Shown here: positions 1 to 9,206 of the stretch, one piece after another
How positions within the stretch are numbered: position 1 is the first letter of the stretch
How the letters are laid out: every line of letters begins with the position of its first letter
Origin: Bacteroidetes bacterium 43-16
Lineage (GTDB): Bacteria; Bacteroidota; Bacteroidia; Chitinophagales; Chitinophagaceae
Reading direction: 5' to 3'
DNA length: 64,000 nt
NCBI GenBank assembly: GCA_001897525.1
Contig: MKTB01000021.1
Span: forward strand, 17,865 to 81,864
Position numbers and translations under genes: made by a program
Notes under the pieces: model-generated
Told to the model about the DNA's origin: nothing
Seen by the model: the letters and a program-made list of their open reading frames with translations, nothing else
The model's database searches: none

Positions 1-100
1 ACGCTATTTATGTCACCCTGATCCTGTCGAAGGGTGATGTGTTATAGGAAAAGCCTACCATGTTTCGACAGGGGCAACAGGACACCTTCGTTACTTTTCC
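1..100. repeat. REP-like dispersed hairpin (copy A) with a partial inverted copy
   Basis: A 7-bp stem (13-19 pairing with 31-37, TCACCCT/AGGGTGA) closes an 11-nt loop GATCCTGTCGA. The element is preceded by ACGCTAT. The same arrangement, inverted and with a different but still perfectly paired stem, occurs at 43801-43833. A second TTCGACAGG core in the opposite orientation lies at about 63-73, giving a doublet as seen in REP-type elements. It lies beyond the 3' end of tamL and could also act in mRNA 3'-end formation. Confidence 0.7.
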
Positions 101-166
101 AGCAGAAATACAATGGAGTCGGGACTCTGAAAATACTATAATGAAATGTTTCCACCCGGCTAACAT

Positions 167-201
167 CATTCACCATTAACCATTAACAATTCACCATTAA
201 T
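167..201. repeat. degenerate heptamer tandem repeat abutting the tamL stop codon
   Basis: Five consecutive 7-nt units are visible: CATTCAC, CATTAAC, CATTAAC, AATTCAC, CATTAAT. The array ends one base before the tamL stop codon. It has the same unit length as the larger array at 19324-19449. Confidence 0.6.
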
Positions 202-2649
202 TTAGAAAGGCAAGCCAATACCGATATTCAGGTTGATGTTTTCCGCACGCCATTGTTTAGAACCAAAATCTACCTGGTCAATCACCCATCCCGAGTTTTC
301 CAGTAAATAAGGCTTCTTTAATGCGAATGCCCAGTCGGCCCTGAGGATCAGGAAACCCCCTATATCTGCACGCAGGCCTGCTCCCGTACTGAGGGCAACA
401 TCCTGCCAGAGTTTATTAAAAGCAAATTCTGCCCCTGGCATATTTTCATCTTTATGGGCCAGCCAGATGTTACCTGCATCTGCAAACAGGGCACCATGCA
501 ATCCAATAGCCCCGGCAAAAAGCTGGATCATACGGAACCGGTACTCTGCATTCCATTCCAGTTTTATGTCTCCGCTCTGGTCAATGAACAAGCGGTCATT
601 TGAATTCTGAAGTGCCGGGTTGTAATAGCTTCCCGGGCCCAGTAGCCGCGGTCCCCAGCCCCTGATGCTGTAAGCACCCCCTACAAAATATTGCTTGATG
701 TAAGGAAGCGTTTTACTTGCTCCGTAAGGCACACCAATACCGCCATGCATCCGGAATACCAGTGAACGGTTAGTGCGTGTGAAGTATCTCCGCACATCAA
801 AGTCCAGCCGTACATAGTTGGCATAATTAAAAGAAAAGCCTTTACCACTTAAACCTTTCAGCAAGCTGTTGCCGCCACGCAGCAGCATACCGGCTTCTTC
901 AAAACCCAGCCTCAGGAAAGTATGACGGCCTGCACGCTTGCCTTCCGTGTTATGGATAAACTCAATGTTTTCTCCCAGGATAAAGTTCTCCTGGTAAGAA
1001 TTACGGATGGCCTGGACCTCATTTAAACGTACCCGGAAACTGTCCGATACATTGGTCAGTCGAAGTGAATTAAAGAACAGGGGATTGAGCTGCCAGGTAG
1101 ACCAGGTATTGCTTTTCCATACATAACCGAAGCTGCTGTTGATAGTTTGAATCCTGAAATAATTGGAACGGTCCAGGTAATTGCCCCCCAGGCTGAACAC
1201 CGTTTTGGGGATACTTACCTTATTGCCGTTAAATTTAAACGGAGAAAGGAAGGTGGGGAAAATGAGTTTTGTATTAAGCCCGAAATTTTGTGTCATCAGG
1301 TAGAACCTCTGGAAGAAGGTCTGGTCAGGGTTTTTCGTCTGGTTCAGTTCAAAGCCATAAGTACCCGCAATAGAGAGTTGGTTGGCTCCTTTAAACAAGT
1401 TTTTATTAGTCACCGAGGCATTGAGCGCGCTCCCTGCTAAATACAGGTCACCCCCTGAGAGTTCGAAGTTAGTATTGAAATCGTAAGTCTTTCCGGGGTT
1501 AAGCACAATATGAGCATCCAGGTAATGCTGGCCCTGCTCATTAAAAAAAGTATCTTCTGTGATAAATATCCTGCCGTAATTGAAGATGCTCAGATCATTT
1601 AACTGCAATAAAGTATTGTTGTAATCAGACTGCTTGTACAAAGCATGCTTCTTTAAAAATATCTTTGACAAGACTACATTTTTCCGGACGATCGGCTTTG
1701 CATTTTTGAACCGGTAGATCACCCCTTTACTGGTGTCTTCATATTTGAAGGTATTATAGAAAGCCTCGTTATCATTGTATTCCGGGTAGACATAAATGTT
1801 CCGGAACACAAACTGGTCGAAGGCATCATAATGCTCCGTTTCTTTGACTATAGCTCTTACAGAAACAGTAGGGCGGGTGTTCTTCACCTTCCCGATGAAT
1901 GCATTGGCGGCATTTTCTACCAGGCTTTTTTTGTTCCTTAATACCCTTTGTGATGCGGTGTCTAATTCGAACTGGATATTATCCGTATTGAATTTAAAGA
2001 AACCATTTTCTTTAGCCAGCAATACCATCTGGCTTCTCTCTGTTCCCAGCAGGCTGTTGCTGTAAGGCTGGGATTCCTTTAATAATGTTTTTTCTTCCCA
2101 TTCGGGCTGCATGATCGCCTGAAGGGTAGAGCTGTCTACATCATAGCGGACCGTGTCGATCAGGAATTCATCTTTTGCATCCACATGGTAGACCACACTT
2201 ATTTTTCTCCGGGAAGTATCCTGGCTGGTACTTACCCGGGCATTAAAATAACCCTGGTTGGTCAGTAAACTCTGCATTTTTTTTACCGATCCCGGGATGG
2301 TTGCGGCTTTAAAGACAACCGGTTTTTCCACAATCCTGCTGCGCACCTGGAAATTGGTAGAATCTCTTTCATACGCCTTGTACCTTAAATTGTACAGCCA
2401 GGCTTTCATTGGAAATACACCGAACAGGTAAGTATTGTTTTGCTGATCAATAACACTTTTAAGCCCGTCCTTCAAGGCCGATTTATCGGCATAAGTCTGG
2501 CTGGTCTTTAGTTTGACCACATTCTTGCGTAGGATATATTCATCTTGTTTTAAATTCCTGCTTGTGCCGCAGGAACTCAGCAGGAATAAAAGCAAACCTG
2601 CCAGCCATCCCAAAGGGGCACAAATAGTTTTTCGGACGAAATGATTCAT
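202..2649 (-). CDS. tamL: TamL-type outer-membrane assembly lipoprotein (BamA/TamA superfamily)
   Basis: An 815-residue Omp85-family protein expected to sit in the outer membrane and, with TamB, help insert or secrete outer-membrane proteins. The N-terminus has a lipoprotein signal with lipobox L-S-S-C at Cys27, followed by the family-typical segment CGTSRNLKQDEYIL. POTRA-like segments fill roughly residues 35-400 and a C-terminal beta-barrel follows, with an RGW motif (GGAYSIRGWGPR, the VRGF/Y-type lid signature) and a terminal phenylalanine. The ATG directly abuts the stop codon of the upstream hydrolase, so the two are probably co-transcribed. No tamB gene is inside the window. The family assignment is secure; the substrates are unknown. 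Confidence 0.9.
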   Translation of the reverse strand: MNHFVRKTICAPLGWLAGLLLFLLSSCGTSRNLKQDEYILRKNVVKLKTSQTYADKSALKDGLKSVIDQQNNTYLFGVFPMKAWLYNLRYKAYERDSTNFQVRSRIVEKPVVFKAATIPGSVKKMQSLLTNQGYFNARVSTSQDTSRRKISVVYHVDAKDEFLIDTVRYDVDSSTLQAIMQPEWEEKTLLKESQPYSNSLLGTERSQMVLLAKENGFFKFNTDNIQFELDTASQRVLRNKKSLVENAANAFIGKVKNTRPTVSVRAIVKETEHYDAFDQFVFRNIYVYPEYNDNEAFYNTFKYEDTSKGVIYRFKNAKPIVRKNVVLSKIFLKKHALYKQSDYNNTLLQLNDLSIFNYGRIFITEDTFFNEQGQHYLDAHIVLNPGKTYDFNTNFELSGGDLYLAGSALNASVTNKNLFKGANQLSIAGTYGFELNQTKNPDQTFFQRFYLMTQNFGLNTKLIFPTFLSPFKFNGNKVSIPKTVFSLGGNYLDRSNYFRIQTINSSFGYVWKSNTWSTWQLNPLFFNSLRLTNVSDSFRVRLNEVQAIRNSYQENFILGENIEFIHNTEGKRAGRHTFLRLGFEEAGMLLRGGNSLLKGLSGKGFSFNYANYVRLDFDVRRYFTRTNRSLVFRMHGGIGVPYGASKTLPYIKQYFVGGAYSIRGWGPRLLGPGSYYNPALQNSNDRLFIDQSGDIKLEWNAEYRFRMIQLFAGAIGLHGALFADAGNIWLAHKDENMPGAEFAFNKLWQDVALSTGAGLRADIGGFLILRADWAFALKKPYLLENSGWVIDQVDFGSKQWRAENINLNIGIGLPF

Positions 2650-3489
2650 TTAACCTACAAAGTCGATGATGAGTTTGGCTACATCTTTTGCGTTTTCACC
2701 ATACAACATAGTCTGGTGATTACCCCCTACAAATTCCAGTTTACAATTTTCCAGCAGTTCAGCCGTTTCTCTGGCTTTATGTTTCGGTAATAAAGGTTCT
2801 CCCAGGGTATAAAAATCAACCCCGTTGATCAGCATACAAGGTACTTTCACTGCAGAAAAAGTTTGCTGCCAGTTATTACCCACAACCGCTAATGCTACCG
2901 TGGTCATATTGGTCAGGTTAGGGATGGTGTCCACTCTGCCGTCTTCTCTCATTTGAATATCGGCACAGTAGTAGCTTTCCATAAAAGGGTCCCATTCCGT
3001 GATCTGCGGAGAGTTTTTCATGTAACCCATAAAGTCATCATAAGAATCGTAGACCTTACTTAAACGGGCAAATACCGGCTCCAGCATTTTTGCCGAATTA
3101 GGATTTAGCTCTGCAGCCGCATCCAGGAAAATGATCTGCTTTACCCGCTGCGGATAATGCGCGCAAATGTAGGCAGAAAGCAGTCCGCCGTAAGAGTGGC
3201 CGATCAGGATCGCTTGTTCAATCTTCAGGTGGTCCAGCAGCCCAAGAATGTCCAGTGCATGGTCTTTTAAGGTATAAGCAAATGCGGGTTTCGAGCTCAG
3301 ACCTCTTCCCCTGAGGTCGGGGCATATGATATTGTAATTGCCGAACAGTCCGGAGTGGATGATCCCGTCAAAAGCATGAGCATTTGCGGTAATACCGTGG
3401 ATCATAATAATAGTAGGCTTATCATCAGAAGTTTTAAACTCGATATAATGCAGCTTAATATTATTGGTTTCTATAAAGTGATTTTGCAT
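2650..3489 (-). CDS. alpha/beta hydrolase
   Basis: A 279-residue cytoplasmic alpha/beta-hydrolase-fold enzyme with no signal peptide. The oxyanion-hole segment HGITANAHAFDG is near residue 31, the nucleophile elbow GHSYGG near residue 97, and the late catalytic histidine lies in GGNHQTML close to the C-terminus. The fold class covers esterases, lactonases and C-C hydrolases, so the substrate cannot be called. It is the first gene of a two-gene minus-strand unit with tamL (no intergenic bases) and has a good promoter at 3553-3580. Confidence 0.85.
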   Translation of the reverse strand: MQNHFIETNNIKLHYIEFKTSDDKPTIIMIHGITANAHAFDGIIHSGLFGNYNIICPDLRGRGLSSKPAFAYTLKDHALDILGLLDHLKIEQAILIGHSYGGLLSAYICAHYPQRVKQIIFLDAAAELNPNSAKMLEPVFARLSKVYDSYDDFMGYMKNSPQITEWDPFMESYYCADIQMREDGRVDTIPNLTNMTTVALAVVGNNWQQTFSAVKVPCMLINGVDFYTLGEPLLPKHKARETAELLENCKLEFVGGNHQTMLYGENAKDVAKLIIDFVG

Positions 3490-3552
3490 GTCTGATCAAT
3501 AAAGTTAGATTTATTTTTCTTAGGTGAGTGTGTTTCTGCTGAAAAAAGCTAG

Positions 3553-3580
3553 CAAATTTATAATAAAAAATTTATTTCAA
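3553..3580 (-). promoter_or_regulatory. Bacteroidota-type promoter for hydrolase-tamL
   Basis: On the minus strand a TTG (3578-3580) is followed after 17 bp by TAAATTTG (3553-3560), matching TTG-N17-21-TAnnTTTG. The predicted start near 3546 leaves a leader of about 57 nt. Confidence 0.6.
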
Positions 3581-3594
3581 TTTTAAAAAGAACT

Positions 3595-3602
3595 TATATT
3601 TG
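3595..3602 (+). promoter_or_regulatory. -7 element TATATTTG for the DUF4290 gene
   Basis: The element matches TAnnTTTG about 95 bp before the start codon and is divergent from the hydrolase promoter. No clear TTG occurs at the expected -33 distance. Confidence 0.4.
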
Positions 3603-3697
3603 CAATTGACGGGTTACTATTGATCGTTTATTTATCTACTCCGAAAAACGAAAACCTGGTATAATAAGAAAAAATTTTCTTCTACTTAATTTACTTA

Positions 3698-4384
3698 ATG
3701 AAATACAATACATCGCGTAATAAGCTATTGATGCCGGAATACGGCAGAAATATTCAAATGATGGTGGACTATATCCTCACTATTGAGGATAAAGAACAGC
3801 GGCAGAAAAATGCTTATGCCATTATTGAACTGATGGGTGTTCTGAATCCGCATTTAAAAAATGTGGAAGATTTCAGGCATAAGCTTTGGGACCATATATA
3901 CAGGATCTCCGATTTTAAGATCGAGATCGACTCTCCTTATCCCACACCTACACGGGATGAGATGATGAAGAAGCCCGAACCGGTGCCTTATCCGCAAAAA
4001 AGCATTCGCAACAGGCATATCGGGAGAAATATTTCCCAGATCATTGATAGGGCCGTTAGTTGTGAAGACGACGTAAAGAAAAAAGGTTACGTTAACAGCA
4101 TTGCTTACTATATGAAGCTTTCTTATGCCAACTGGCATAAAGAGCAGGTGCAGGACGATATTATTAAAGAAGAGCTGAGACATTTAAGCAATGGCGCTTT
4201 GGACTATGTACCGGGAGATGCCCGTACCCCTAAGTTCAACACTGCACATAAAAAGCACGCTCAGAATAATAATCAAAACCGCAATAAGGGAAATCATAAT
4301 AAAAACAGGAATGGCAGTAACCCTTATCATGCCAAAAATCAGAAACCCGGCAGCAACCGTTCCTTCGGTCAAAAGAACGGATAG
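3698..4384 (+). CDS. DUF4290 family protein
   Basis: A 228-residue cytoplasmic protein of the Bacteroidota-restricted DUF4290 family, recognised from the N-terminal segment MKYNTSRNKLLMPEYGRNIQ and the following helical region. Function is unknown. The last ~45 residues are a low-complexity basic tail rich in Asn, Lys, His and Gly, which suggests a disordered, possibly nucleic-acid-binding extension (inference). It stands alone between a divergent promoter region and an EGF-module lipoprotein. Confidence 0.85.
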   Translation: MKYNTSRNKLLMPEYGRNIQMMVDYILTIEDKEQRQKNAYAIIELMGVLNPHLKNVEDFRHKLWDHIYRISDFKIEIDSPYPTPTRDEMMKKPEPVPYPQKSIRNRHIGRNISQIIDRAVSCEDDVKKKGYVNSIAYYMKLSYANWHKEQVQDDIIKEELRHLSNGALDYVPGDARTPKFNTAHKKHAQNNNQNRNKGNHNKNRNGSNPYHAKNQKPGSNRSFGQKNG

Positions 4385-4488
4385 ATTTTTTGAATAAATT
4401 TTGGTTTTTCGATTTCTTTAACTACTTTTAGGCATTAAATTAAAAATTTATTATAAACCATATTATTATTCATTTGTAAGTTATAACT

Positions 4489-5031
4489 ATGAAGCGTTTT
4501 ATATCGATATCTTTAGCTGCTATAGCAAGTTTTGTAACCATTAGTCTTGGATCTTGTAAAGTGGACAAGTGTAAAGCTATTGTTTGTGCAAATGACGGAG
4601 CCTGTGAAGAGGATGGATCCTGTACTTGTCCTGTTGGTTATGAAGGAGAACGTTGTGAAACATTGTCCCGTGAGCGCTTTATAGGTGCCTGGATCGTGGA
4701 CGAAGATGGTACGGTAAGTAATGTGGCCCGTTATACCGTTTCTGTTGAAAATGGTCCTCAGATCAACCAGGTTCAGATCCGTAACTTCAACAACCAAAGC
4801 AATGCAGTAGTTGTCGGTACAATTCATAAAGATACAATTACAATAGCTACCCAGTCTTTCCAGGTAGGTACTTTGACCAAAACCGTTATCGGTTACGGAG
4901 TAGCAGAGCCGGAAGGATTCTACGGAGCACATGGTAAAGTTCGTTTTTACTATTCTATTTCCTCTTCTGATGGTGTTACCGATAACTTCGGTTACAGAGA
5001 AAGCGGAACCCCTTCTATCTGGGTGAAGTAA
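4489..5031 (+). CDS. lipoprotein with one EGF-like module
   Basis: A 180-residue probable lipoprotein with signal peptide and lipobox L-G-S-C at Cys23. It is followed by a compact six-cysteine module: Cys28-x4-Cys33-x5-Cys39-x5-Cys45-x-Cys47-x8-Cys56, which is the classical EGF disulfide spacing including the C-P-V-G-Y-E-G-E-R-C core. Residues ~60-180 look like a beta-rich lipocalin-like domain (G-A-W-I near the start), as in small Bacteroidota lipoproteins. Function is unknown. A strong terminator follows. Confidence 0.75.
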   Translation: MKRFISISLAAIASFVTISLGSCKVDKCKAIVCANDGACEEDGSCTCPVGYEGERCETLSRERFIGAWIVDEDGTVSNVARYTVSVENGPQINQVQIRNFNNQSNAVVVGTIHKDTITIATQSFQVGTLTKTVIGYGVAEPEGFYGAHGKVRFYYSISSSDGVTDNFGYRESGTPSIWVK

Positions 5032-5052
5032 TTATTGAATAAATATATTTTT

Positions 5053-5090
5053 AAAGGGTGTTTTTGATATTTAAATCAAAGACACCCTTT
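5053..5090 (+). terminator. intrinsic terminator after the EGF lipoprotein
   Basis: A 16-bp stem (5053-5068 with 5075-5090, one T-G pair) with a 6-nt loop is followed by TTCTTTT. Confidence 0.8.
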
Positions 5091-5166
5091 TCTTTTGTAT
5101 ATAATTCTTTAATTTAGACCTTTGCGCTGACATTGATCTTTTTGCAGTAATGAATCTAATCAACTT

Positions 5167-6489
5167 ATGCCCGCATTCTTTATAAATAACAGGTGGTTTC
5201 TGGTCCTTGCGACAATAGCTGTTGCATGTGTCCTGGCATTTTTTATTCCCTGGATCTGGAATATTGCCATGATACTGTTGCTGCTCCTGGCGATCCTCAC
5301 AGTCGTGGATGCCCTATTGCTGTTCTCAAAACAACAAAAAATAACGGCAGACCGCTTTACCACAGAGCGATGGCATTTGGGGGAAGACAATATGGTCAGC
5401 CTGCGTATCGGCACCGCGTACAGCTTCCCGGTACACCTGGAGATCATTGATGAACTGCCCGATGTGTTTCAAAAAAGAGACTTCATCCTCCATTACAAAA
5501 CCACGCCCGGGAAAGCACTGAGCAAGCAATATATACTCAAGCCCTTAAAGAGAGGAGCATATAGCTTTGGCGACATTAATGTCTATGTGATGAGCCCGCT
5601 GCAACTGCTGAAAGCCCGCTATAAGTTTGATGCCCCCCTGACCGTGAAAGTGTATCCGACCACCAAGCTGCTCCGGTCCTACCAACTGCTGGCCACCACA
5701 GACCGGCATAGCCTGTTTGGAGCCAGGAAAGTGAGGCGATTAGGCCACAGCATCGAATTTGAGCAGATCAAAGAGTATGTGATTGGGGATGATATACGTA
5801 CCATAAACTGGAAAGCGACGGCAAGAAGAGGTTCGATGATGGTCAATACCTATACCGACATCCGTTCCCAGCAGATCTTCTGTATTATAGATAAAGGACG
5901 TTCCATGAAAATGCCTTTTGAAGGCATGACCCTGATGGACCATTCTATTAAATCTGCATTAGTGTTTTTAAATATCGCTTTGCATAAACATGATAAAGCA
6001 GGACTGATCACCTTCTCGTCCCAGGTCAATGACATTATCCCTGCCGACCAGGGTGCTAAGCAAATGCATAAGATCCTGGAAACATTATACAATCAAACTA
6101 CAGATTTCCAGGATGCAGACTATGAGCGATTGCTCGGCCAGGTGCACCTTAAGATCTCTCAACGTTCTTTTTTATTGCTGTTTTCCAATTTTGAATCCTT
6201 GTCCTCCCTTAACCGGCAAATGCCCTACCTGAGAGGTATCGCTAAAAAGCACATGCTCTGTGTGGTGTTTTTTGAAAATACTGCGGTTAAAGAAATAGTC
6301 GACAATCAACCTGATACTATAGAAGGCATCTATACCAAGACCATTGCAGAGCGTTTTGATTATGAAAAGAAGCAAATGGTAAAAGAACTCAGGAGATACG
6401 GTATCATAGCCATCCTCACCACACCGGAAAAGCTTACCGTAGATGTAATTAATAATTATCTGGAGTTAAAATCAAGACAATTACTCTGA
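5167..6489 (+). CDS. DUF58 domain-containing protein
   Basis: A 440-residue membrane-anchored protein. Two hydrophobic segments lie in residues ~8-55. The DUF58 core is visible as RRLGHSIEFEQIKEYVIGDD-IRTINWKATARRG near residues 190-220, followed by a von Willebrand A-like fold with the segment IDKGRSMK in place of the canonical DxSxS (D-x-G-x-S here). DUF58 proteins usually accompany MoxR ATPases and VWA proteins, but no moxR is adjacent. Its stop codon overlaps the coaBC start by one base, so it is translationally coupled to coaBC. Confidence 0.88.
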   Translation: MPAFFINNRWFLVLATIAVACVLAFFIPWIWNIAMILLLLLAILTVVDALLLFSKQQKITADRFTTERWHLGEDNMVSLRIGTAYSFPVHLEIIDELPDVFQKRDFILHYKTTPGKALSKQYILKPLKRGAYSFGDINVYVMSPLQLLKARYKFDAPLTVKVYPTTKLLRSYQLLATTDRHSLFGARKVRRLGHSIEFEQIKEYVIGDDIRTINWKATARRGSMMVNTYTDIRSQQIFCIIDKGRSMKMPFEGMTLMDHSIKSALVFLNIALHKHDKAGLITFSSQVNDIIPADQGAKQMHKILETLYNQTTDFQDADYERLLGQVHLKISQRSFLLLFSNFESLSSLNRQMPYLRGIAKKHMLCVVFFENTAVKEIVDNQPDTIEGIYTKTIAERFDYEKKQMVKELRRYGIIAILTTPEKLTVDVINNYLELKSRQLL

Positions 6490-7685
6490 TGAATGTAAAC
6501 AATAAAAAAATTATACTGGCGGTAAGTGCCAGTATAGCTGCTTATAAAACACCCGAGCTGGTGCGCTTACTGGTTAAAGCCGGAGCTGAGGTACAGGTAT
6601 TAATGACCCCTGCTGCTGCCGACTTTGTAACGCCCTTATCCCTGGCAACGGTATCCAAAAAAGAAGTGTTTGCCAATGTGAGCAATCATGCACAATGGAA
6701 CAACCATGTGCACCTGGGCCGCTGGGCAGATGTATTGCTCATTGCACCCTGCAGTGCCAATACCCTGGCTAAGATGGCCAATGGGCTATGTGATAACATT
6801 GTCCAGGCAGTATATCTTTCCGCTACCTGCCCCGTGCTGGTAGCCCCGGCCATGGACGATGATATGTGGCATCACCCGGCTACAAAGGCCAACCTGGCTA
6901 CCATTCAGGCTTACGGCAATAAGGTCATCGCCCCCGAGCATGGAGAGCTGGCCAGCGGTATCGTAGGCATGGGCAGGATGGCCGATCCGGTGAATATCCT
7001 GGCTTATTTAAATACCTTCTTTGAGCCTGCAAAAGCTGTTCAAAACCATTTTAAACGCGCATTGATCACCGCCGGGCCTACATACGAAAAGCTGGACCCC
7101 GTGCGTTTTATAGGTAATTACTCTACCGGAAAAATGGGTATTGCCTTTGCCCGCGTTCTGGCAGAGCAGGGCACGCAGGTAGACCTGGTACTGGGGCCTA
7201 CTTCAGAGCAGGTAGCCATTCCGGGAGTAGAGGTACACCCGGTAGAAAGTGCACAGGAGATGTATGATAAGTGCCTGTCCCTGTACGATAAGGCAGATAT
7301 AGCCATCATGACCGCTGCAGTAGCCGACTTCAGGCCGGTGACAAAAGCAGGGGAAAAGATCAAGAAAAAAGAAGGCGATGAACATATGCTGCTCGAGCTG
7401 GTGAAAAACCCCGATATACTGGCTACGCTGGGTAGCCTCAAAAAAGAACAGATACTGGTAGGCTTTGCACTGGAGACGAATAATGAGTTGGAAAATGCTA
7501 AAAAGAAGTTGCAAAAGAAAAATGCAGATTATATTGTCTTAAATTCGCTGAATGATTCAGGTGCCGGATTTGGACAGGAAACCAATAAAGTATCCATAAT
7601 CAGTGCGCAGCATGTGGAAGAATTGCCTTTGCAATCCAAATATGAAGTAGCCCAATCAGTGATAAAGTACTTAATCAGTCAATGA
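6489..7685 (+). CDS. coaBC: bifunctional phosphopantothenoylcysteine decarboxylase / phosphopantothenate-cysteine ligase
   Basis: A 398-residue coenzyme A biosynthesis enzyme that joins 4'-phosphopantothenate to cysteine and then decarboxylates the product. The N-terminal CoaC flavoprotein domain shows the catalytic histidine context NHVHLGRWAD, the N-x-L-A-K-M-x-x-G-x-x-D-N motif, and PAMDDDMW (PAMN-type, with Asp). The CoaB domain starts near residue 190 with ITAGPTYEKLDPVRFI and NYSTGKMG, and has the K-I-K-K-K segment near 290. It is coupled to DUF58 upstream and to DUF4835 downstream (ATGA overlap). Length is normal for the fusion. Confidence 0.95.
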   Translation: MNVNNKKIILAVSASIAAYKTPELVRLLVKAGAEVQVLMTPAAADFVTPLSLATVSKKEVFANVSNHAQWNNHVHLGRWADVLLIAPCSANTLAKMANGLCDNIVQAVYLSATCPVLVAPAMDDDMWHHPATKANLATIQAYGNKVIAPEHGELASGIVGMGRMADPVNILAYLNTFFEPAKAVQNHFKRALITAGPTYEKLDPVRFIGNYSTGKMGIAFARVLAEQGTQVDLVLGPTSEQVAIPGVEVHPVESAQEMYDKCLSLYDKADIAIMTAAVADFRPVTKAGEKIKKKEGDEHMLLELVKNPDILATLGSLKKEQILVGFALETNNELENAKKKLQKKNADYIVLNSLNDSGAGFGQETNKVSIISAQHVEELPLQSKYEVAQSVIKYLISQ

Positions 7686-8599
7686 AGAAAATAATCATCT
7701 TATTCCTCTGCTTGTTTGCAGGTATCCGGGCGGTCAGTGCCCAGGAGCTGAATGCAAAAGTAAGCGTACGTTCTGAGCGTTTACAGGGCGTAGATCCCAA
7801 GATCTTTGAAAGCCTGCAGGCATCATTGATCCAGATGCTGAATACGAATAAGTGGACCGAAGACAATTACAAACCATTTGAAAAAATAGAAGTTAACTTC
7901 CTGCTGAACCTTACCGGCAGGACCAATAATGTTTATAAAGGCACCCTGACGATCCAGGCCTCCAGGCCGGTATTCAATACCAGCTATATGAGCCCCATTG
8001 TTAATTTCATAGATAAAGATGTCAACTTTAAATACGAGCAGGGACAGGTTGTTATTTTCGACCAGCAAAGAGTCTCCGGCGGAGATCCCCTGGCCTCGAA
8101 CCTCACCGCTTTATTTGCTTATTATGTCAACCTGATCCTCGGGCTACATTACGATTCCTTCAGCCAGGGAGGCGGAACAGAGTATTTTAAGAAAGCACAA
8201 AACATCGTGATCAATGCACCCGAAGAGGGCAATGAGATAGCCGGCTGGAAATCCAATGACGGCAATAATAAAAACCGTTTCTGGTTGATCGACCAGTTTC
8301 TGAATCCCAGGTTCTCCAATTTCAGGCCCTACTTTTACGTGTACCACCGCTTTGGTATGGATATGATGGCAGAAAAGCAGGAAGAAGCTATAGCCTCCAT
8401 TATGGACGGCTTGTCTGGTATGGAAACCATCAATAAAGAAAACCCGGCGAGTATATTATTACAATTCTTCTTTAATGCAAAGAGTGCAGAATTTATTAAT
8501 ATCCTGAAATCAATACCGGAGGTAAAAAGAAAGCAATATGCAGCAAAGCTGGCAGCCATGGATATTCCTAATGCGGCCCGCTATAATGATGCCAGATAA
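7682..8599 (+). CDS. DUF4835 family protein (secreted)
   Basis: A 305-residue protein with a cleavable signal peptide (hydrophobic residues ~4-18, cleavage near AVSAQE). The remainder matches the Bacteroidota DUF4835 family, which regularly sits directly after coaBC. Function is unknown. The start overlaps the coaBC stop by four bases (ATGA). The C-terminal region after residue ~230 (EKQEEAIASIMDGLSGME) is helical. Confidence 0.85.
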   Translation: MKKIIILFLCLFAGIRAVSAQELNAKVSVRSERLQGVDPKIFESLQASLIQMLNTNKWTEDNYKPFEKIEVNFLLNLTGRTNNVYKGTLTIQASRPVFNTSYMSPIVNFIDKDVNFKYEQGQVVIFDQQRVSGGDPLASNLTALFAYYVNLILGLHYDSFSQGGGTEYFKKAQNIVINAPEEGNEIAGWKSNDGNNKNRFWLIDQFLNPRFSNFRPYFYVYHRFGMDMMAEKQEEAIASIMDGLSGMETINKENPASILLQFFFNAKSAEFINILKSIPEVKRKQYAAKLAAMDIPNAARYNDAR

Positions 8600-8600
8600 T

Positions 8601-9203
8601 ATGAAAGTATATACCACTGCTTTTTTGCTGACCTTATTATTGGTGTTTACTGCTTGTGGCAGCAACAGTGTACCTCCTATTGTGCCCGATAAGATGAGCA
8701 ATATACTGTTTGACCTCCAAACGGCTGAAGCTTACAGTAACGGTAAGTTTGAGGGCGAAGGTGCAGAGCAGAAAGCCAATATAAAAAACCAGGATACCCT
8801 TGCCTATTACTATGCTGCGATCTTTAAGCACCACAACATCAGCCAGGTCGATTTTGAACAGGCTATGGACTGGTACCTCAGGCATCCGGAAGCGTTAACC
8901 GAAGTGTACACCCGTGTAATCGATACCGCAAATTATTTCAAAACAAAATTTGGCAAAAAAGAGATGGTGCCGCTGGATTCTGTAAAGGCAAAAGTAGATA
9001 CTGCTGCCGGCGATACTTTAATGGAGGCAGGGCTAAGAAAGAATAAGGTGCAAGACTCGATGATACAGGCCCCCGGAGCACGCCCCGTAGTACCGGAAAG
9101 AGAGCTCCCTTCTAAAGAAGAGGAAGAAGGTGCTAAGAAAGAGATCAGGAAGAACAATAAGTCGATGAAAGAAACGCTGGAAAAAGTAAAAAAGGAAAAT
9201 TAG
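8601..9203 (+). CDS. DUF4296 family lipoprotein
   Basis: A 200-residue lipoprotein with a short signal peptide and a cysteine in the lipobox F-T-A-C near residue 19. The P-P-I-V-P-D-K-M-x-x-I-L-F-D-L-x-x-A-E-A segment is the DUF4296 signature. The tail from ~140 onward is highly charged and low-complexity (KEEEEGAKKEIRKNNK). I chose the ATG at 8601, one base after the DUF4835 stop, because the longer frame would bury the signal peptide. Function unknown; it lies between DUF4835 and gldD in one run. Confidence 0.82.
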   Translation: MKVYTTAFLLTLLLVFTACGSNSVPPIVPDKMSNILFDLQTAEAYSNGKFEGEGAEQKANIKNQDTLAYYYAAIFKHHNISQVDFEQAMDWYLRHPEALTEVYTRVIDTANYFKTKFGKKEMVPLDSVKAKVDTAAGDTLMEAGLRKNKVQDSMIQAPGARPVVPERELPSKEEEEGAKKEIRKNNKSMKETLEKVKKEN

Positions 9204-9206
9204 TAC

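Noticed and set aside
1147-1440. Plus-strand ORFs inside tamL and similar antisense frames throughout
   Set aside because: They are shadows of well-supported genes on the other strand with no domain or promoter support.
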